Positions 8,569-16,648 of a DNA stretch of 64,000 bases are shown here, piece after piece. The stretch covers positions 1-64,000 of the forward strand of contig CAOKGO010000005.1 in NCBI GenBank assembly GCA_948468045.1. The letters are read 5' to 3'. Below the pieces are notes generated by a model. That model was not told the DNA's origin and made no database searches. It worked only from the letters and a program-made list of their open reading frames with translations. The DNA comes from an uncultured Clostridium sp. (GTDB lineage: Bacteria > Bacillota > Clostridia > TANB77 > CAG-508). The translations under genes and the position numbers were made by a program. The number at the start of each line of letters is the position of its first letter. Position 1 is the stretch's first letter.

Positions 8569-10131
8569 GTGCAAGATGGCACATATGCAATATATTTAAG
8601 AAAATCAAGAGAAGATATAGAATCTGAGAAATATGGTGAAGGTGAGACTTTAGCAAGACATGAAAAAATCTTAACTACCTTAGCCAAAAAGCGAAACCTA
8701 ACTATTGGCAAAATTTATAGAGAAGTTGTAAGTGGTGAAACAATTAGTGAAAGAAAAGAAATGCAAAAGCTTCTTAAAGATGTTGAAAATGAAAAATGGA
8801 CAGGTGTTTTAGTTGTTGAAGTAGAGAGGTTAGCTCGTGGTGATACTGCTGATCAAGGTAGAGTCTCAAAAGCTTTTAAATATTCTCATACCAAAATTAT
8901 TACACCTGTTAAAACATATGACCCAGATAATGAATTTGATGAGGAATATTTTGAGTTTGGCTTATTTATGTCTAGGCGAGAATATAAGACTATAAATAGG
9001 CGTTTACAAAGAGGTCGTGAGATTTCTGTTTCTGAAGGTAAATTCGTTGGAAATATTGCTCCTTTTGGTTATGATAGAGTAAAATTAAAAGATTCCAAAG
9101 GCTATACTTTAACAATCAATCAAAATGAAGCACCTATTGTGAAAGAAATTTTTAGATTATACACTTTTGAAAATAATACTATGAATTCGGTTGTTAAACA
9201 ATTAAATAATATGAATTTAAAGCCTAGAATTTCTAATGAATGGACCATTTCTTCTGTGAAAGACATTCTTTCTAATCCTACTTATATTGGTAAAATTGTT
9301 TGGAATAGAAGGAAACAAAAGAAGAAAACAAAAAATGGACATCTTATTATTAGTAGACCTCGTAACCAAGAATACTCAATTTATGATGGATTACACAAAC
9401 CGATTATAGATGTTAAAACTTGGGAATTAGTTCAAGAGAAAAGAAAGCAAAATACTCCAAAAGTTAAAAACAATAATATTATTCAAAATCCATTAGTAGG
9501 GTTAATATTTTGTAAAAAATGTGGTAAGCCCATGCAAAGAAGACCTTATACAAAAGCTGACAAACCTGCAACTCTAATATGTTCTAATCCAAAATGTGAT
9601 AATGTAAGTTCTAAACTTTATATAGTAGAAAACAAAATAATTGAAGCATTAAAAATATGGCTTGAAAACTATAAAATAGATTATGAAGTTAGAGATAATT
9701 CAAATGCTGACAATAGCAAACTAATTGAAAAGTCTATTATTGCTGTTAAAAAGGAATTAGAAAAAGAAAATACTAAACTTGAAAAAATTTATGACTTTTT
9801 GGAAAATGGAATTTATAATAAAGATGAATTTATAAATCGTTCAAAAACTGTAAAAGAAAATATTGAAAGTTTAGAAAATAAACTAAAAGAATATACTGAA
9901 CTTTTAAATAAAAATAATGAAATGCAAAATGAAAAAGAAATGATGATACCAAAATTAGAAAATGTAATTGACTTATATGATAAACTAGAAACTGCTGAGG
10001 ATAAAAACATTTTACTAAAAAGCATTATTGCTAAAGTTACCTATTTAAAAACAGAAAAGGCTATAAAAAAAGATTCTGACCCTACTAATTTTGAATTACA
10101 TATTTATCCAAAGATACCTAAATTTAAATAA
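8569..10131 (+). CDS. Large serine recombinase of element 1
   Basis: 520 residues. The N-terminal resolvase domain has the nucleophile in IYLRKSRED (Ser13) and VEVERLARGD. A recombinase domain follows (GKFVGNIAPFGYD, WTISSVKDILSNPTYIG), then a zinc-ribbon (CKKCGKPM ... CSNPKCD, residues about 313-345) and a C-terminal coiled coil. This is the SpoIVCA/phiC31 class. The start is GTG at 8569 after GGAGG at 8559-8563. It should catalyse excision or integration of element 1 at the cotJC att sites. It is only distantly similar to the element 2 recombinase, so the two elements are independent. Confidence 0.9.
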   Translation: MQDGTYAIYLRKSREDIESEKYGEGETLARHEKILTTLAKKRNLTIGKIYREVVSGETISERKEMQKLLKDVENEKWTGVLVVEVERLARGDTADQGRVSKAFKYSHTKIITPVKTYDPDNEFDEEYFEFGLFMSRREYKTINRRLQRGREISVSEGKFVGNIAPFGYDRVKLKDSKGYTLTINQNEAPIVKEIFRLYTFENNTMNSVVKQLNNMNLKPRISNEWTISSVKDILSNPTYIGKIVWNRRKQKKKTKNGHLIISRPRNQEYSIYDGLHKPIIDVKTWELVQEKRKQNTPKVKNNNIIQNPLVGLIFCKKCGKPMQRRPYTKADKPATLICSNPKCDNVSSKLYIVENKIIEALKIWLENYKIDYEVRDNSNADNSKLIEKSIIAVKKELEKENTKLEKIYDFLENGIYNKDEFINRSKTVKENIESLENKLKEYTELLNKNNEMQNEKEMMIPKLENVIDLYDKLETAEDKNILLKSIIAKVTYLKTEKAIKKDSDPTNFELHIYPKIPKFK

Positions 10132-10145
10132 AGTACACAAAAAAA

Positions 10146-10165
10146 TGGGGATAAAATTATCCCCA
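10146..10165. terminator. Hairpin terminator between recombinase and unknown gene
   Basis: TGGGGATAA-AA-TTATCCCCA with an A/T tract on both sides. It includes the stop codon of the minus-strand gene. Confidence 0.7.
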
Positions 10166-10477
10166 AGCCTTCTTAAGTTCTTTACATGCCTCTACAATCT
10201 CATCATGCTCTACTTTAAGTTCTTCTAAAGTCATATTGTGATATACAGATCCAGTATAGGTGGTATGTTCATACTTGGTCTCTACTCTAATATAGAGTAC
10301 ACTGTCATCATGTGGAGGACCTAATACAACAGAAGCTGTTCCAATTAGTTCTTTATCAGCATTTTTCTTGTTTTCATATATATCTACATGAAAATTTGTT
10401 TTAGGAGCTGTTACACCTTCTACTGGTGTAGGTACATATTTTTCGCTTGTTATTGTAGGTACATAGTCTAATTTCAT
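10157..10477 (-). CDS. Unknown protein at the end of element 1
   Basis: About 106 residues from ATG at 10477 (MKLDYVPTITSEKYVPTP); a TTG at 10507 would add ten. No signal peptide or membrane segment. Mixed alpha/beta composition with a His/Tyr-rich middle (YEHTTYTGSVYHNMT) and a Glu/Lys-rich C-terminal helix. I do not recognise the family. It is the last gene before the cotJC N-terminal junction. Confidence 0.5.
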   Translation of the reverse strand: MKLDYVPTITSEKYVPTPVEGVTAPKTNFHVDIYENKKNADKELIGTASVVLGPPHDDSVLYIRVETKYEHTTYTGSVYHNMTLEELKVEHDEIVEACKELKKAWG

Positions 10478-10591
10478 GCTGTCACACTTTCTACTTGCAA
10501 TATGCAAGATTTGAAATAAAAAATTTTCAGTTGCTATTTAAAGTATAACATATTTTACATAAAATTGCAAATTTGTTAACATCGTATTTTA

Positions 10592-10656
10592 TAGTCAATA
10601 GCCAAAGTTGTAATCACTGTCTTTAGCTATTGACAACATCAAGGAACTCATTCTTC
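10592..10656. other. Element 1 attachment site, right junction
   Basis: Core ATTCTTC at 10650-10656 with arm GACAACATCAAGGAAC at 10632-10647. Outside it an imperfect inverted repeat (AGTCAATAGCCAAAG ... CTTTAGCTATTGACA, 10591-10634) shares GCTATTGAC with 5507-5515 near the other end, so these are probably accessory recombinase sites. Confidence 0.65.
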
Positions 10657-10845
10657 AGTACCAATATCATTTAAAATTGCTTTAGCTTTTTGGTCAGGCA
10701 TACCAAACCTTTGAGAAAGATATCTTAAAGAAGCAGCAAGCTCGCCATCAGGACCACCATATTGAGAAATAATCACTTTAGCAAGTTTTGGGTCAGTACA
10801 TTTAATATTTATTGGATATTGTAATGTTTTATTATAAGTCCACAT
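10648..10845 (-). CDS. cotJC: CotJC spore coat protein, N-terminal segment of interrupted gene
   Basis: Starts MWTYNKTLQYPINIK at 10845 and runs through IISQYGGPDGELAASL to NDIGTEE, where a TGA supplied by element 1 stops it after 65 residues. This is the conserved N-terminus of CotJC (Mn-catalase-like). The ATG overlaps the cotJB stop as TAATG, as in cotJ operons, with AAAGGGGG just upstream. Excision of element 1 would fuse it to 5045-5473. Confidence 0.9.
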   Translation of the reverse strand: MWTYNKTLQYPINIKCTDPKLAKVIISQYGGPDGELAASLRYLSQRFGMPDQKAKAILNDIGTEE

Positions 10846-10871
10846 TAATAATTCCCCCTTTCCCAAGGCCA
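10846..10871 (-). CDS. cotJB: CotJB, last codons (3' end of interrupted gene)
   Basis: TGG-CCT-TGG-GAA-AGG-GGG-AAT-TAT-TAA encodes WPWERGNY-stop, the missing C-terminus of CotJB (family proteins end in EPWPWE-like sequence). It is separated from the body of cotJB at 16960-17253 by element 2. Confidence 0.8.
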
Positions 10872-10934
10872 GTTTTCGTTTTGTTTGGAGGAACTATTTG
10901 TTTATACAATTTTTATATCCATATTTATCATTAA

Positions 10935-11085
10935 AGTGGATATAAACAAGACCTCAAATGGATATCTTAAAAGTATCCACTCGAGGCTTTTTTCATGTCT
11001 TTGAAGTGGATATTTTGACAGACTTCTAATATGCTAAAAATAAATAAGAACTCAAAAAAAGTTGTTTGGAGTTTAGAAGATACCA
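10935..11085. repeat. Direct repeat, copy 1, flanking ToxIN module
   Basis: About 145 bases, matching 11926-12072 at roughly four of five positions (for example AAGTGGATATTTTGACAG, CTTCTAATATGCTAAAAATAAA, TCAAAAAAAGTTGTTTGGAG). It contains a terminator-like hairpin (CCTC...TGGATA...TATCCA...GAGG then T-run). The two copies bracket the ToxIN locus, so the module may have been gained or could be lost by recombination between them. Confidence 0.7.
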
Positions 11086-11090
11086 TATTA

Positions 11091-11617
11091 TTAGAATTTA
11101 TATTTTAAACATTTTTCCTCTAATAGTTTAAAGTTACAACTTAAGTCTTTATAAAATTTTGATACTTTGCTCTTTTTGTTACTACTAACTATATTATAAA
11201 TTTTGATAGCTTTATCCATAATTTTCTGTTTGTGTTCTGGTTTGTTTATACAAGAATACTGTTCAGAAAGTAGCCTTTTGTATCCATAACTTTTATTTTT
11301 TATATCTAATAGATAAACACAGTTTTGAGGTACTGGAATCATAAAAATCTTATAATTCCTAAATCACTTTTTGTTTTATTATTTACAATTTTAAAGAAAG
11401 TTAAATTGTCTTTATATGTTTTATGCTTTTGTTTTGGTGAAAATAAAGGTGCAAAATAATAATGTTCTTCTACTATAATAACAACTCCAATATAGGGTCT
11501 TTTCTCATTTTTGTTATATGCAATATGTTTATCAAATTTACTTAAATATTCTATGTAATTATCATCTATTATATAAAAATTTAATTTTCCTATTTTCAAT
11601 TTCTTACTGTTTTTCAT
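11091..11617 (-). CDS. toxN: ToxN/AbiQ-type endoribonuclease toxin, frame broken at a T-run
   Basis: Two overlapping frames together match ToxN along its length: FYIIDDNYIEYLSKFDKHI, RPYIGVVI, YYFAPLFSPKQKHK and DLGIIRF in the first; MIPVP, LLDIKNKSYGYKRLL and NFKLLEEK in the second. The break is at AGATTTTTATGATTCC (11336-11351), where the first frame ends TTT-TTA-TGA and the second opens with the overlapping ATG. One more T, or a -1 slip on the run, would join them. It could be a pseudogene, a phase-variable homopolymer, coupled translation or programmed -1 frameshifting. The start is ATG 11617 after GGAGGA. Upstream lie terminator, repeats and promoter of a type III system. Confidence 0.75.
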
Positions 11618-11640
11618 ATATTCCTCCATTTACAAAGATA

Positions 11641-11664
11641 TGGGGATACTTTCTAGTACCCCCA
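11641..11664 (-). terminator. Attenuating terminator between ToxI RNA and toxN
   Basis: TGGGGGTACTAGAAAGTATCCCCA on the minus strand, between the repeat RNA and the toxin start. Confidence 0.7.
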
Positions 11665-11679
11665 TAATTTTTAAGGAAA

Positions 11680-11790
11680 CTCGTTTATAGTTTATCCTAA
11701 AGGCTCGTTTCTAACCTAATGTTAAATAGGATATTCGTTTATAGGATTCACATCCTAAAGGCTCATATCTAACCTAATGTTAAATTACAC
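11680..11790 (-). ncRNA. toxI: ToxI-type antitoxin RNA with tandem repeats
   Basis: Two direct units of about 55 bases; the shared part TCCTAAAGGCTC...TAACCTAATGTTAAAT occurs at 11694-11728 and 11752-11787. They are transcribed from the promoter at 11867-11895 towards toxN. This is the antitoxin arrangement of type III systems. Confidence 0.65.
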
Positions 11791-11866
11791 TTATTTATGA
11801 ATTTAATCAAAGGTTCAGTGTTACCTAGTTTATTTGATAAATTAATTTATCAATATTATTATATTC

Positions 11867-11895
11867 ATTATATACTTTTTTATTTGTTAAATCAA
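11867..11895 (-). promoter_or_regulatory. SigA promoter of ToxI RNA
   Basis: Minus strand TTGATT, 17 bases, TATAAT; near-identical to the promoter at 6281-6309 in element 1. Confidence 0.8.
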
Positions 11896-11925
11896 GAGTT
11901 TTTGTTAAAATTCATACAAGAAGTG

Positions 11926-12072
11926 GATATAAAATAGCCTTCAAATGGATACCTTTAATATATCCACTTGGGGCTTTTTTTGATGGCTTTAAAGTGGATA
12001 TTTTGACAGGCTTCTAATATGCTAAAAATAAACAAAAACTCAAAAAAAGTTGTTTGGAGTTTAAAGGGTATG
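11926..12072. repeat. Direct repeat, copy 2, flanking ToxIN module
   Basis: Second copy of the repeat at 10935-11085. The remaining sequence to 12231 shows only an AT-rich leader with TATAAT at 12193-12198, the probable -10 box of the next operon. Confidence 0.7.
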
Positions 12073-12231
12073 ATACAGGAAAAGGGATTTCAACAAAATT
12101 AAGTGTGTATATTGTTTTATGTTTTTATATGGATATGTGGCTGATTTAAATTAATGTAAAAATTTGTTGAAGATACAGATTTTTTATGATAGTATAATAC
12201 TCAATAAAAAAAGAATTTAAGGAGCATAAAA

Positions 12232-13695
12232 ATGAGAATTGGTATAGATATAGACAATTGCATATCTAATTTTGATGATACATTATTAAAAGAATATTTA
12301 AAACATGACAAAAAATTAAGAAATACTGGAATTATAAATGAAAATCCAAAATATTTAAGAAAAGGAATGTTTGATTGGACAGATGAAGAAGAAACAAGTT
12401 TTTATAATGCCAATATTGAAAACTTTGCAAAAAAGTTAAAACCAATAGAAGATTCATCTTATTACATAAAGAAGTTAAAAGAAGATGGACACGAAATATA
12501 TATTATAACTGGAAGAAATAATGGAGAATACACAAATCCTAATGAATTAACTGTTGAATGGCTAAATAAATATAATATTATTTATGATAAATTAATTCTT
12601 ACAGATGCCTATGATAAACATGCAAAAACAGTAGAATGTTTAAAAAATAATATTGATTTAATGATTGAAGATAGCACAAGAATAAGTTTAGATTTAATAA
12701 GTAATGGTATTAAAGTCTATACAATAAATACAAGGTATAATCAAAAAGAGCAAACTTTAGATAGAGTTTCAAAATGGAAAGAAATATATGAAAGAATTAA
12801 TAAAATGATAAAAAAAGAAGATACTCAAAAAGTAAATGTTATTTTAGATACAGATATTTACAATGAATGTGATGACCAATTTGCTCTTTCCTATTTACTA
12901 AAATCACAAGACAAATTTAATATTGAAGCCATTACAGTAGCACCATATCATCATGATAATAATATATCAATAGAAGAAGGAACAGACAAAAGTTATGATG
13001 AAATTATTAAAATATGTAATTGGTTAAATTTTGATTGGAACAACAAAGTATTTAAAGGTTCAACAGACTATGTAGAAAACGGATATAATGAAGAAAATGA
13101 TGCAGTAAATAAAATTATAGAGATAACATATAAAAATGACAAAACTTATATTTTAGCAATAGGAGCAATAACCAATATAGCTATTGCCATAAAGAAAGAG
13201 CCTAAAATAGTTGATAAAATTGAAGTTATTTGGCTTGGAGGAAATAGCTTTTTAAGTAAAGATAATAAAGAATTTAATTTTAAACAAGATGTACAAGCTG
13301 TAAGAACTGTTTTTGAAGCAAAAGTAAAATTAACTATTATACCATGTAAAAATGTAGCATCAAATTTAAGAACATCAATATATGAACTACAACATTTCTT
13401 AAAAGGGAAAAATGAATTATGCGACTATCTATGTCAAAGATTTTATAATGATGGTGTACATGGTATTCAAGAAAGAAGAGTTATTTGGGATATTGGTGTT
13501 ATAGCCTATATGATTAATAAAGAATGGTTTGATACAGAAAAAATTAGTTGCCCTAATATTAATGATGATACATCTTACGAAATGGCTGAAAATAATCATA
13601 AAATAACAATAGTTAATTATTTGAATGTTGATAAAATATTTAAAGATTTATTTAAGAAATTAGGAAAGGAAAATAGAAATGAAGTTAACAAGTAA
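12232..13695 (+). CDS. HAD 5'-nucleotidase fused to nucleoside hydrolase
   Basis: 487 residues with two enzyme halves. Residues 1-190 are HAD-like: GIDIDNCISNFDD (Asp nucleophile and acid), IYIITGRNN (motif II) and LMIEDSTR (motif IV), as in NT5C-type 5'-nucleotidases. Residues 200-480 match inosine/uridine-type nucleoside hydrolases: VILDTDIYNECDDQFAL (the N-terminal DTD..DD calcium site), GAITNIAIAI and a later Asp in VIWDIGV. The pair could turn NMP to nucleoside and then to base plus ribose. The start is ATG 12232 after AAGGAG. The 3' end overlaps the HD gene by 17 bases, so the two are translationally coupled. Cargo of element 2; a nucleotide-depletion defence role is possible but unproven. 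Confidence 0.8.
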   Translation: MRIGIDIDNCISNFDDTLLKEYLKHDKKLRNTGIINENPKYLRKGMFDWTDEEETSFYNANIENFAKKLKPIEDSSYYIKKLKEDGHEIYIITGRNNGEYTNPNELTVEWLNKYNIIYDKLILTDAYDKHAKTVECLKNNIDLMIEDSTRISLDLISNGIKVYTINTRYNQKEQTLDRVSKWKEIYERINKMIKKEDTQKVNVILDTDIYNECDDQFALSYLLKSQDKFNIEAITVAPYHHDNNISIEEGTDKSYDEIIKICNWLNFDWNNKVFKGSTDYVENGYNEENDAVNKIIEITYKNDKTYILAIGAITNIAIAIKKEPKIVDKIEVIWLGGNSFLSKDNKEFNFKQDVQAVRTVFEAKVKLTIIPCKNVASNLRTSIYELQHFLKGKNELCDYLCQRFYNDGVHGIQERRVIWDIGVIAYMINKEWFDTEKISCPNINDDTSYEMAENNHKITIVNYLNVDKIFKDLFKKLGKENRNEVNK

Positions 13696-14287
13696 TCAAG
13701 CATTGCAATTGATAGAAAATTTTAGAGGAACAACTCAAAGTGATAAATGGATAGACCATTGTATTTGTGTAGGAAATACTGCAGGGAAAATTGCTAAAGC
13801 TTTAACTGAAAAAGGTTTTAATGTAGATGTTGACAAAGCAATTACACTTGGGTATGTTCATGATATTGGTAAATATAGCAATAAACCAAAAAGTCATGAA
13901 ATTAAGGGGTATGAATATATAAAAGAACAAGGATTTGATGAAGATTATTGCAATATCTGTTTAACACATTCATTTTTGAATAATGATATTATTTGTACAG
14001 CTGGTGGTATTCCAAATCTTGCTAATAATCCATTTTTAACTGAATTTATAAAAAGCCATGAATATACAATAGAAGAAAAGATAATAAATTTATGTGATTT
14101 AATGTGTACAAGTATAGGAAATGTATTTACAATAGATAAAAGACTAATTGATCTTATTATAAGAAAAAATGCTCATCCAAATACACAATATCATGTAAAA
14201 GAAACATATAAATTAAAAGCATATTTTGATGATTTATTAGGATATAATCTTTATGATTTATTTCCAGAAATAAAGGAAAATTTATAA
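13679..14287 (+). CDS. HD-domain phosphohydrolase
   Basis: 202 residues. HD-domain metal ligands are visible as WIDHCICVG (His), YVHDIGK (the HD pair) and LTHS; the later Asp lies in NLCDLMC. HD proteins of this kind hydrolyse phosphates from nucleotides or related compounds. It overlaps the upstream nucleotidase/nucleoside hydrolase gene and has AGGAAAGGA upstream, so the two act together. Substrate unknown. Confidence 0.8.
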   Translation: MKLTSNQALQLIENFRGTTQSDKWIDHCICVGNTAGKIAKALTEKGFNVDVDKAITLGYVHDIGKYSNKPKSHEIKGYEYIKEQGFDEDYCNICLTHSFLNNDIICTAGGIPNLANNPFLTEFIKSHEYTIEEKIINLCDLMCTSIGNVFTIDKRLIDLIIRKNAHPNTQYHVKETYKLKAYFDDLLGYNLYDLFPEIKENL

Positions 14288-14385
14288 AATAAACTTAAAG
14301 TGGATATATTTTTCTTCCATAACCATTGAAAAATAAACCTTTAAAAAATTTGCATGTATATATTTTCAAAACAAATAAAATATTA

Positions 14386-14429
14386 TATAATCTCAGTAGT
14401 AGCAATTAATATGCAGATTGCTACTACTG
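14386..14429 (+). promoter_or_regulatory. Promoter -10 and leader hairpin of element 2 recombinase operon
   Basis: TATAAT at 14386-14391 (weak -35 TTTTCA at 14363) is followed directly by a perfect 13-bp hairpin CAGTAGTAGCAAT / ATTGCTACTACTG (14394-14429) with a 10-base loop. Confidence 0.55.
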
Positions 14430-14471
14430 AACTATATAAAAAAATAAGTAAACACATTTTGAACTAAAATG

Positions 14472-14514
14472 AATAAATATAAATTATCTTCGGACAATTT
14501 ATATTTATTTTTTT
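14472..14514 (+). terminator. Leader terminator before element 2 recombinase
   Basis: Perfect 14-bp inverted repeat AATAAATATAAATT / AATTTATATTTATT with loop ATCTTCGGAC and a T-run. It sits between promoter and first ORF, as in element 1 (8300-8327). Confidence 0.65.
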
Positions 14515-14544
14515 CGTTCATAAACTTATGTAGAAGGTGATTCA

Positions 14545-14703
14545 ATGCAAAAAAATACATTACAACCTAAAGTAACAAATATATACAGTGAAAATGGCTT
14601 AACACTTACAGAATTAATGCAAGAATGGCTCAATGAAAATTATTTTTTTTGGAATTTAAATAATGATAAAAATGAAATAAAATATAATGGTATAAATAAA
14701 TAG
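14545..14703 (+). CDS. Small protein upstream of recombinase, candidate directionality factor
   Basis: 52 residues (MQKNTLQPKVTNIYSENGLT then LTELMQEWLNENYFFW), ribosome site AGAAGGTGA at 14532-14540. No known domain; the middle could form an amphipathic helix. Position and size parallel the 47-residue ORF of element 1 though the sequences differ. A role in controlling recombination direction is inference. Confidence 0.5.
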   Translation: MQKNTLQPKVTNIYSENGLTLTELMQEWLNENYFFWNLNNDKNEIKYNGINK

Positions 14704-14736
14704 TTATCGTAAATTTAAACTCTGGAAAGGAGGAAA

Positions 14737-16287
14737 ATGCAAGAGTTAAACTATAACTTTCCATCTACTTATTTTAAAGTAGGAATTTACACAAGACTTT
14801 CAAGAGAAGATGAAAAAGACAAAGAATCTGAAAGTATTGATACACAAAAAAAGTTACTAACTAATTATATAAAAAGTCAAGGTTGGACTTTATATAGAAT
14901 ATATGTAGATGATGGATTTACTGGTACAAATTTTAATAGACCAGATTTTAAAAAATTAATAAATGACATTGAACTTGGTAATGTAAATTTAGTAATTACA
15001 AAGGATTTATCAAGACTAGGTAGAGATTATATTGAAACAGGCTATTATTTAGAAAAATACTTTCCATTAAAAAATGTAAGATACATTGCTTTAAATGATG
15101 GAATTGATACATTTGATAATAACAACACAAATAATGATATGACACCTTTTAAATCTGTTTTTAATGATATGTATGCAAAAGATATTTCTAAAAAAGTTCG
15201 TTCCAGCTTACTAACAAAAGCATCTAGTGGACAAAATATCAAATCTTTCTTACCTTATGGATATAAAAAAGATGAAAAGGACAAGAATATCATTTTAGTT
15301 GATTATGAAGTTTCTCCTATTATCCAAAAAATATTTGAAATGTATTATGCTGGAAAAAATAAAACGGAAATATGTAGATATCTAAATAACAATAAAATAC
15401 TAACTCCTCTAACTTATAAAAGAAAAACTACAAACTATTACAATCCAAACAATAAAACAAATTTATGGAGTACAACTATGATTTCTAAAATTCTTAGAGA
15501 TAGAATTTATACTGGTGATTTAGTACAACATAAATATAGCAAACTCAATTATAAAACAAAAAAAATTATTGATGTACCTAAACAGCAACATATTATCGTT
15601 GAAAATAATCATGAATCAATCATTGATAGAAATATTTTTAATAGTGTTCAAATTATGCTTGATAAAAAATCAAATGAATGGAATTATACTGCTTCTTCCT
15701 CACATTTATTACAAGGGCTAGTTTTATGCAAAAAATGTAAATCAAAAATAACCTATAATAAAAATCATGGAAAATATTTTAGATGTGTGTGTTCTTCTTA
15801 TAAAAGAAATGGTAGCAAATTTTGTTCAAATATCCATTTAAGAGAAGATATATTAATTAATAATGTAATTACTAGTTTAAAAGAAAACATTTCTAATTTT
15901 CTAAAATATGATGAATTAGCATATATCTGTCCCAACACACAAACAGATAATAAAAAATTGGATTATTTAGACTCAAAAATAACTGAAAAAGATAATTTAA
16001 TTCAGTCTTTATATGAAGACAAAGTAAAAGGAGTTATAACAGAAGATTTATTTATTAAACTTTCTAAACAATATGAAACAGATAAAAAGACCTTACTAAA
16101 TCGATTTCAAAAGGAAAAAGAAATTAATAAAAATACAATAAAAAAAGAAGATTTAATCTGTAATGTGAAAGAATTGTTAGATTTTAATGAAAATAATATA
16201 GATAGAAATTTGCTTTTAAAATTGATTGATAAAATAGAAATAGATGATGACAATATTGATATTTATTATAAATTTAAGGCAATTTAA
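14737..16287 (+). CDS. Large serine recombinase of element 2
   Basis: 516 residues. Nucleophile in IYTRLSREDE (Ser22), IDTQKKLL and the ITKDLSRLGRDY motif of the resolvase domain; recombinase domain with FLPYGYKKDE and WSTTMISKILRDRIYTGD; zinc-ribbon LCKKCKSKITY ... RCVCSSY; C-terminal coiled coil. Closer in style to Tn4451 TnpX-like and clostridial recombinases than to the element 1 enzyme. ATG 14737 follows GGAAAGGAGG. Expected to act on the cotJB att sites. Confidence 0.9.
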   Translation: MQELNYNFPSTYFKVGIYTRLSREDEKDKESESIDTQKKLLTNYIKSQGWTLYRIYVDDGFTGTNFNRPDFKKLINDIELGNVNLVITKDLSRLGRDYIETGYYLEKYFPLKNVRYIALNDGIDTFDNNNTNNDMTPFKSVFNDMYAKDISKKVRSSLLTKASSGQNIKSFLPYGYKKDEKDKNIILVDYEVSPIIQKIFEMYYAGKNKTEICRYLNNNKILTPLTYKRKTTNYYNPNNKTNLWSTTMISKILRDRIYTGDLVQHKYSKLNYKTKKIIDVPKQQHIIVENNHESIIDRNIFNSVQIMLDKKSNEWNYTASSSHLLQGLVLCKKCKSKITYNKNHGKYFRCVCSSYKRNGSKFCSNIHLREDILINNVITSLKENISNFLKYDELAYICPNTQTDNKKLDYLDSKITEKDNLIQSLYEDKVKGVITEDLFIKLSKQYETDKKTLLNRFQKEKEINKNTIKKEDLICNVKELLDFNENNIDRNLLLKLIDKIEIDDDNIDIYYKFKAI

Positions 16288-16289
16288 TA

Positions 16290-16318
16290 TTGTAAATTCA
16301 TTTTGAAGTTGCTATAAT
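16290..16318 (+). promoter_or_regulatory. Promoter of RelBE-type operon
   Basis: TTGTAA, 17 bases, TATAAT, 34 bases before the antitoxin ATG. Confidence 0.65.
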
Positions 16319-16351
16319 AAATACATAAATAAAAGAAAGGAGCTGATATTT

Positions 16352-16648
16352 ATGTCTGAATCACAAATCCAAGCAATCAAAGATGTTATTAAAATGACAC
16401 CACGACTTAATGTAGAATGTTTAAATTCTGTTAAAATCTTAATGGAAAAAGCAATTGATTCTGAACTATTACGATTAGAACCTACTGTCATTTTAGAAAA
16501 CATGGATATTACTGAAAAGGTAATGTATTTAGACTATTTAACAGAAAGCAAAGATACCAAAGAAAAAGAACTAAATAATGCAGTATCTTTTGAAGAAATA
16601 CTACAAAGAGAGGGGTTGACTTACAATGATTTACAAGATAAAAATTAG
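16352..16648 (+). CDS. Antitoxin of RelE-type toxin-antitoxin pair
   Basis: 98 residues, mostly helical and acidic. The C-terminus NNAVSFEEILQREGLTYNDL is the toxin-binding tail style of RelB/Phd-type antitoxins. I do not recognise the N-terminal half. Its 3' end overlaps the toxin start by 23 bases, typical of translationally coupled pairs. Ribosome site AAAGGAG. Confidence 0.7.
   Translation: MSESQIQAIKDVIKMTPRLNVECLNSVKILMEKAIDSELLRLEPTVILENMDITEKVMYLDYLTESKDTKEKELNNAVSFEEILQREGLTYNDLQDKN

Larger units (their letters stand above)
5467..10656. mobile_element. Element 1: skin-like serine-recombinase element splitting cotJC
   Basis: A 5183-bp insertion bounded by the direct repeat ATTCTTC (5467-5473 and 10650-10656). 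Immediately inside are inverted arms GTTCCATGATGATGTC (5475-5490) and GACAACATCAAGGAAC (10632-10647), matching 14 of 16 positions as inverted repeats, as expected of a serine-recombinase attP. Cargo: a CptIN-type type III toxin-antitoxin locus, an EamA transporter, a GNAT acetyltransferase, a 47-codon ORF, a 520-residue large serine recombinase and one unknown gene. The architecture resembles the sigK skin element and other elements that interrupt sporulation genes and leave the mother-cell chromosome. Regulated excision is inference; the exact reading-frame restoration is seen directly. Confidence 0.85.
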
